From assembly GCA_031289285.1 (NCBI GenBank), contig JAITPT010000117.1, positions 1-6,405 of the forward strand: 6,405 bases of DNA, read 5' to 3'. Shown in pieces: positions 6,025-6,405 of this stretch. The stretch is from Puniceicoccales bacterium. Lineage in GTDB: Bacteria > Verrucomicrobiota > Verrucomicrobiia > Opitutales > UBA953. Position 1 is the first letter of the stretch. Each line of letters begins with the position of its first letter. The notes under the pieces were generated by a model that was not told where the DNA came from, did not search any database, and worked only from the letters and a program-made list of their open reading frames with translations. The position numbers were made by a program, and so were the translations under genes.

Positions 6025-6191
6025 CCTAAAAACGGCAGTTCAGCGGGATGGGTTTGCGCAAGATTTTGTGGCGGATGCGGTTTGCGCTTTCCCGACGCGC
6101 ACCTTGCGGTGCGTGGAGCGGAAAGCGCAAGCCCCAGACGTCCAAAAGATTGCGCAAAACCGCCCGCATTAACTGCCGTTTTTAGGTTTAA
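6020..6191 (-). mobile_element. 162-bp MITE-like palindromic element, copy B (inverted to copy A), with TTTAA flanks
   Basis: The body is 6025-6186, with perfect 16-bp terminal inverted repeats (CCTAAAAACGGCAGTT at 6025-6040, complement at 6171-6186). TTTAA flanks it at 6020-6024 and 6187-6191. Its reverse complement aligns with copy A without gaps and about 10 differences. The inner stem TTGCGCTTTCC (6082-6092) pairs perfectly with 6120-6130, and the central CGCACC/GGTGCG stem (6098-6113) is identical to copy A. The left flank supplies the stop codon of the zinc-ribbon gene. As a long hairpin ending in GTTTTTAGG directly after a coding block, it could also act as a transcription terminator (inference). 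Confidence 0.87.
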
Positions 6192-6287
6192 CAAAAACCG
6201 CTTTTGCGCAATCCGCGTCGCCCCAAGCGGAATCTGGGTTCAAAATAACGGTTCCTCGCTACTTTGAGTAGAAGCTCGGGTGCCGCC

Positions 6288-6385
6288 AGCCCCGCATGGG
6301 GCGAGATGTGCATAACCGGAGGTGTAGCGCAGCGAAACCTCCGGTCAGCCGCGCCCCTGCAACAAAGCCCCGCATGGGGCGAGAT
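6288..6385. repeat. Composite hairpin repeat module (second repeat family)
   Basis: The 20-mer AGCCCCGCATGGGGCGAGAT occurs exactly twice, at 6288-6307 and 6366-6385. Each copy contains the hairpin GCCCC-GCAT-GGGGC (6289-6302 and 6367-6380). Between them a larger hairpin has arms ACCGGAGGT (6315-6323) and ACCTCCGGT (6337-6345) with a 13-base loop. This hairpin-hairpin-hairpin layout resembles interspersed intergenic palindromic clusters seen in many environmental Bacteroidota and Verrucomicrobiota genomes (remembered, not searched). It is not a CRISPR: only two copies, and the spacer is itself palindromic. Bases 6192-6287 before it hold no gene; TTTTGCGCAATC at 6202-6213 echoes an internal motif of the 162-bp element. 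Confidence 0.75.
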
Positions 6386-6386
6386 T

Positions 6387-6405
6387 ATCCTAAAAACGGC
6401 GGTTG
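6387..6405. mobile_element. Left end of a third copy of the 162-bp element, cut by window edge
   Basis: CCTAAAAACGGCGGTT (6389-6404) matches the copy B terminal repeat with one change (G for A in CAGTT). The bases just before it read ATTAT, not TTTAA, so the flank of this copy differs from the other two, or the end is slightly eroded. The rest of the element would lie beyond the window. Confidence 0.6.

Noticed and set aside
6288..6385. Two 20-mer repeats considered as a CRISPR remnant
   Set aside because: Only two copies, a 58-base spacer that is itself a hairpin, strong inner palindrome in the repeat, and no cas gene in the window.

Overview
The window looks like a moderately to strongly GC-rich chromosomal segment of an environmental or gut bacterium. 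The protein flavour fits Verrucomicrobiota, possibly Opitutales: a SpoU-type methyltransferase whose N-terminus reads FRPVTLCGLPAV, a DUF2851 protein, and a GYF_2-domain membrane protein with long Ala/Pro/Thr-rich linkers. This lineage call is inference from remembered family patterns, not a search.

Layout. Bases 1-333 hold the 3' end of a gene that resembles the C-terminal region of REP-associated tyrosine transposases (RAYT, Y1 type). Next comes a 162-bp palindromic mobile element (copy A, 408-569), then about 700 bp of non-coding sequence rich in repeat debris, a tandem 14-mer and a 40-nt pure pyrimidine tract. A divergent SpoU/TrmH-family RNA methyltransferase follows on the minus strand (1390-2220). 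Across a C-rich spacer, a plus-strand block begins: a DUF2851 protein (2437-3636), a single-pass membrane protein with a cytoplasmic-type GYF_2 domain (3797-5797), and a 76-residue membrane/zinc-ribbon protein (5794-6024) whose ATG overlaps the upstream stop. The block ends in a second, inverted copy of the 162-bp element (copy B, 6025-6186). Beyond it lie a different hairpin-repeat module (6288-6385) and the first bases of a third copy of the element.

How things relate. The GYF_2 protein and the zinc-ribbon protein are almost certainly co-translated and may act together at the membrane; neither has a function I can name. The methyltransferase and DUF2851 protein are divergent neighbours. The most interesting structure is the non-coding repeat system. 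Copies A and B are about 94% identical and have the same length. They have perfect 16-bp terminal inverted repeats in which the one variable base has changed at both ends together, and each is flanked by TTTAA on both sides. That marks a MITE-like element, and copy B landed exactly on the stop codon of the zinc-ribbon gene. No complete transposase for it lies in the window.
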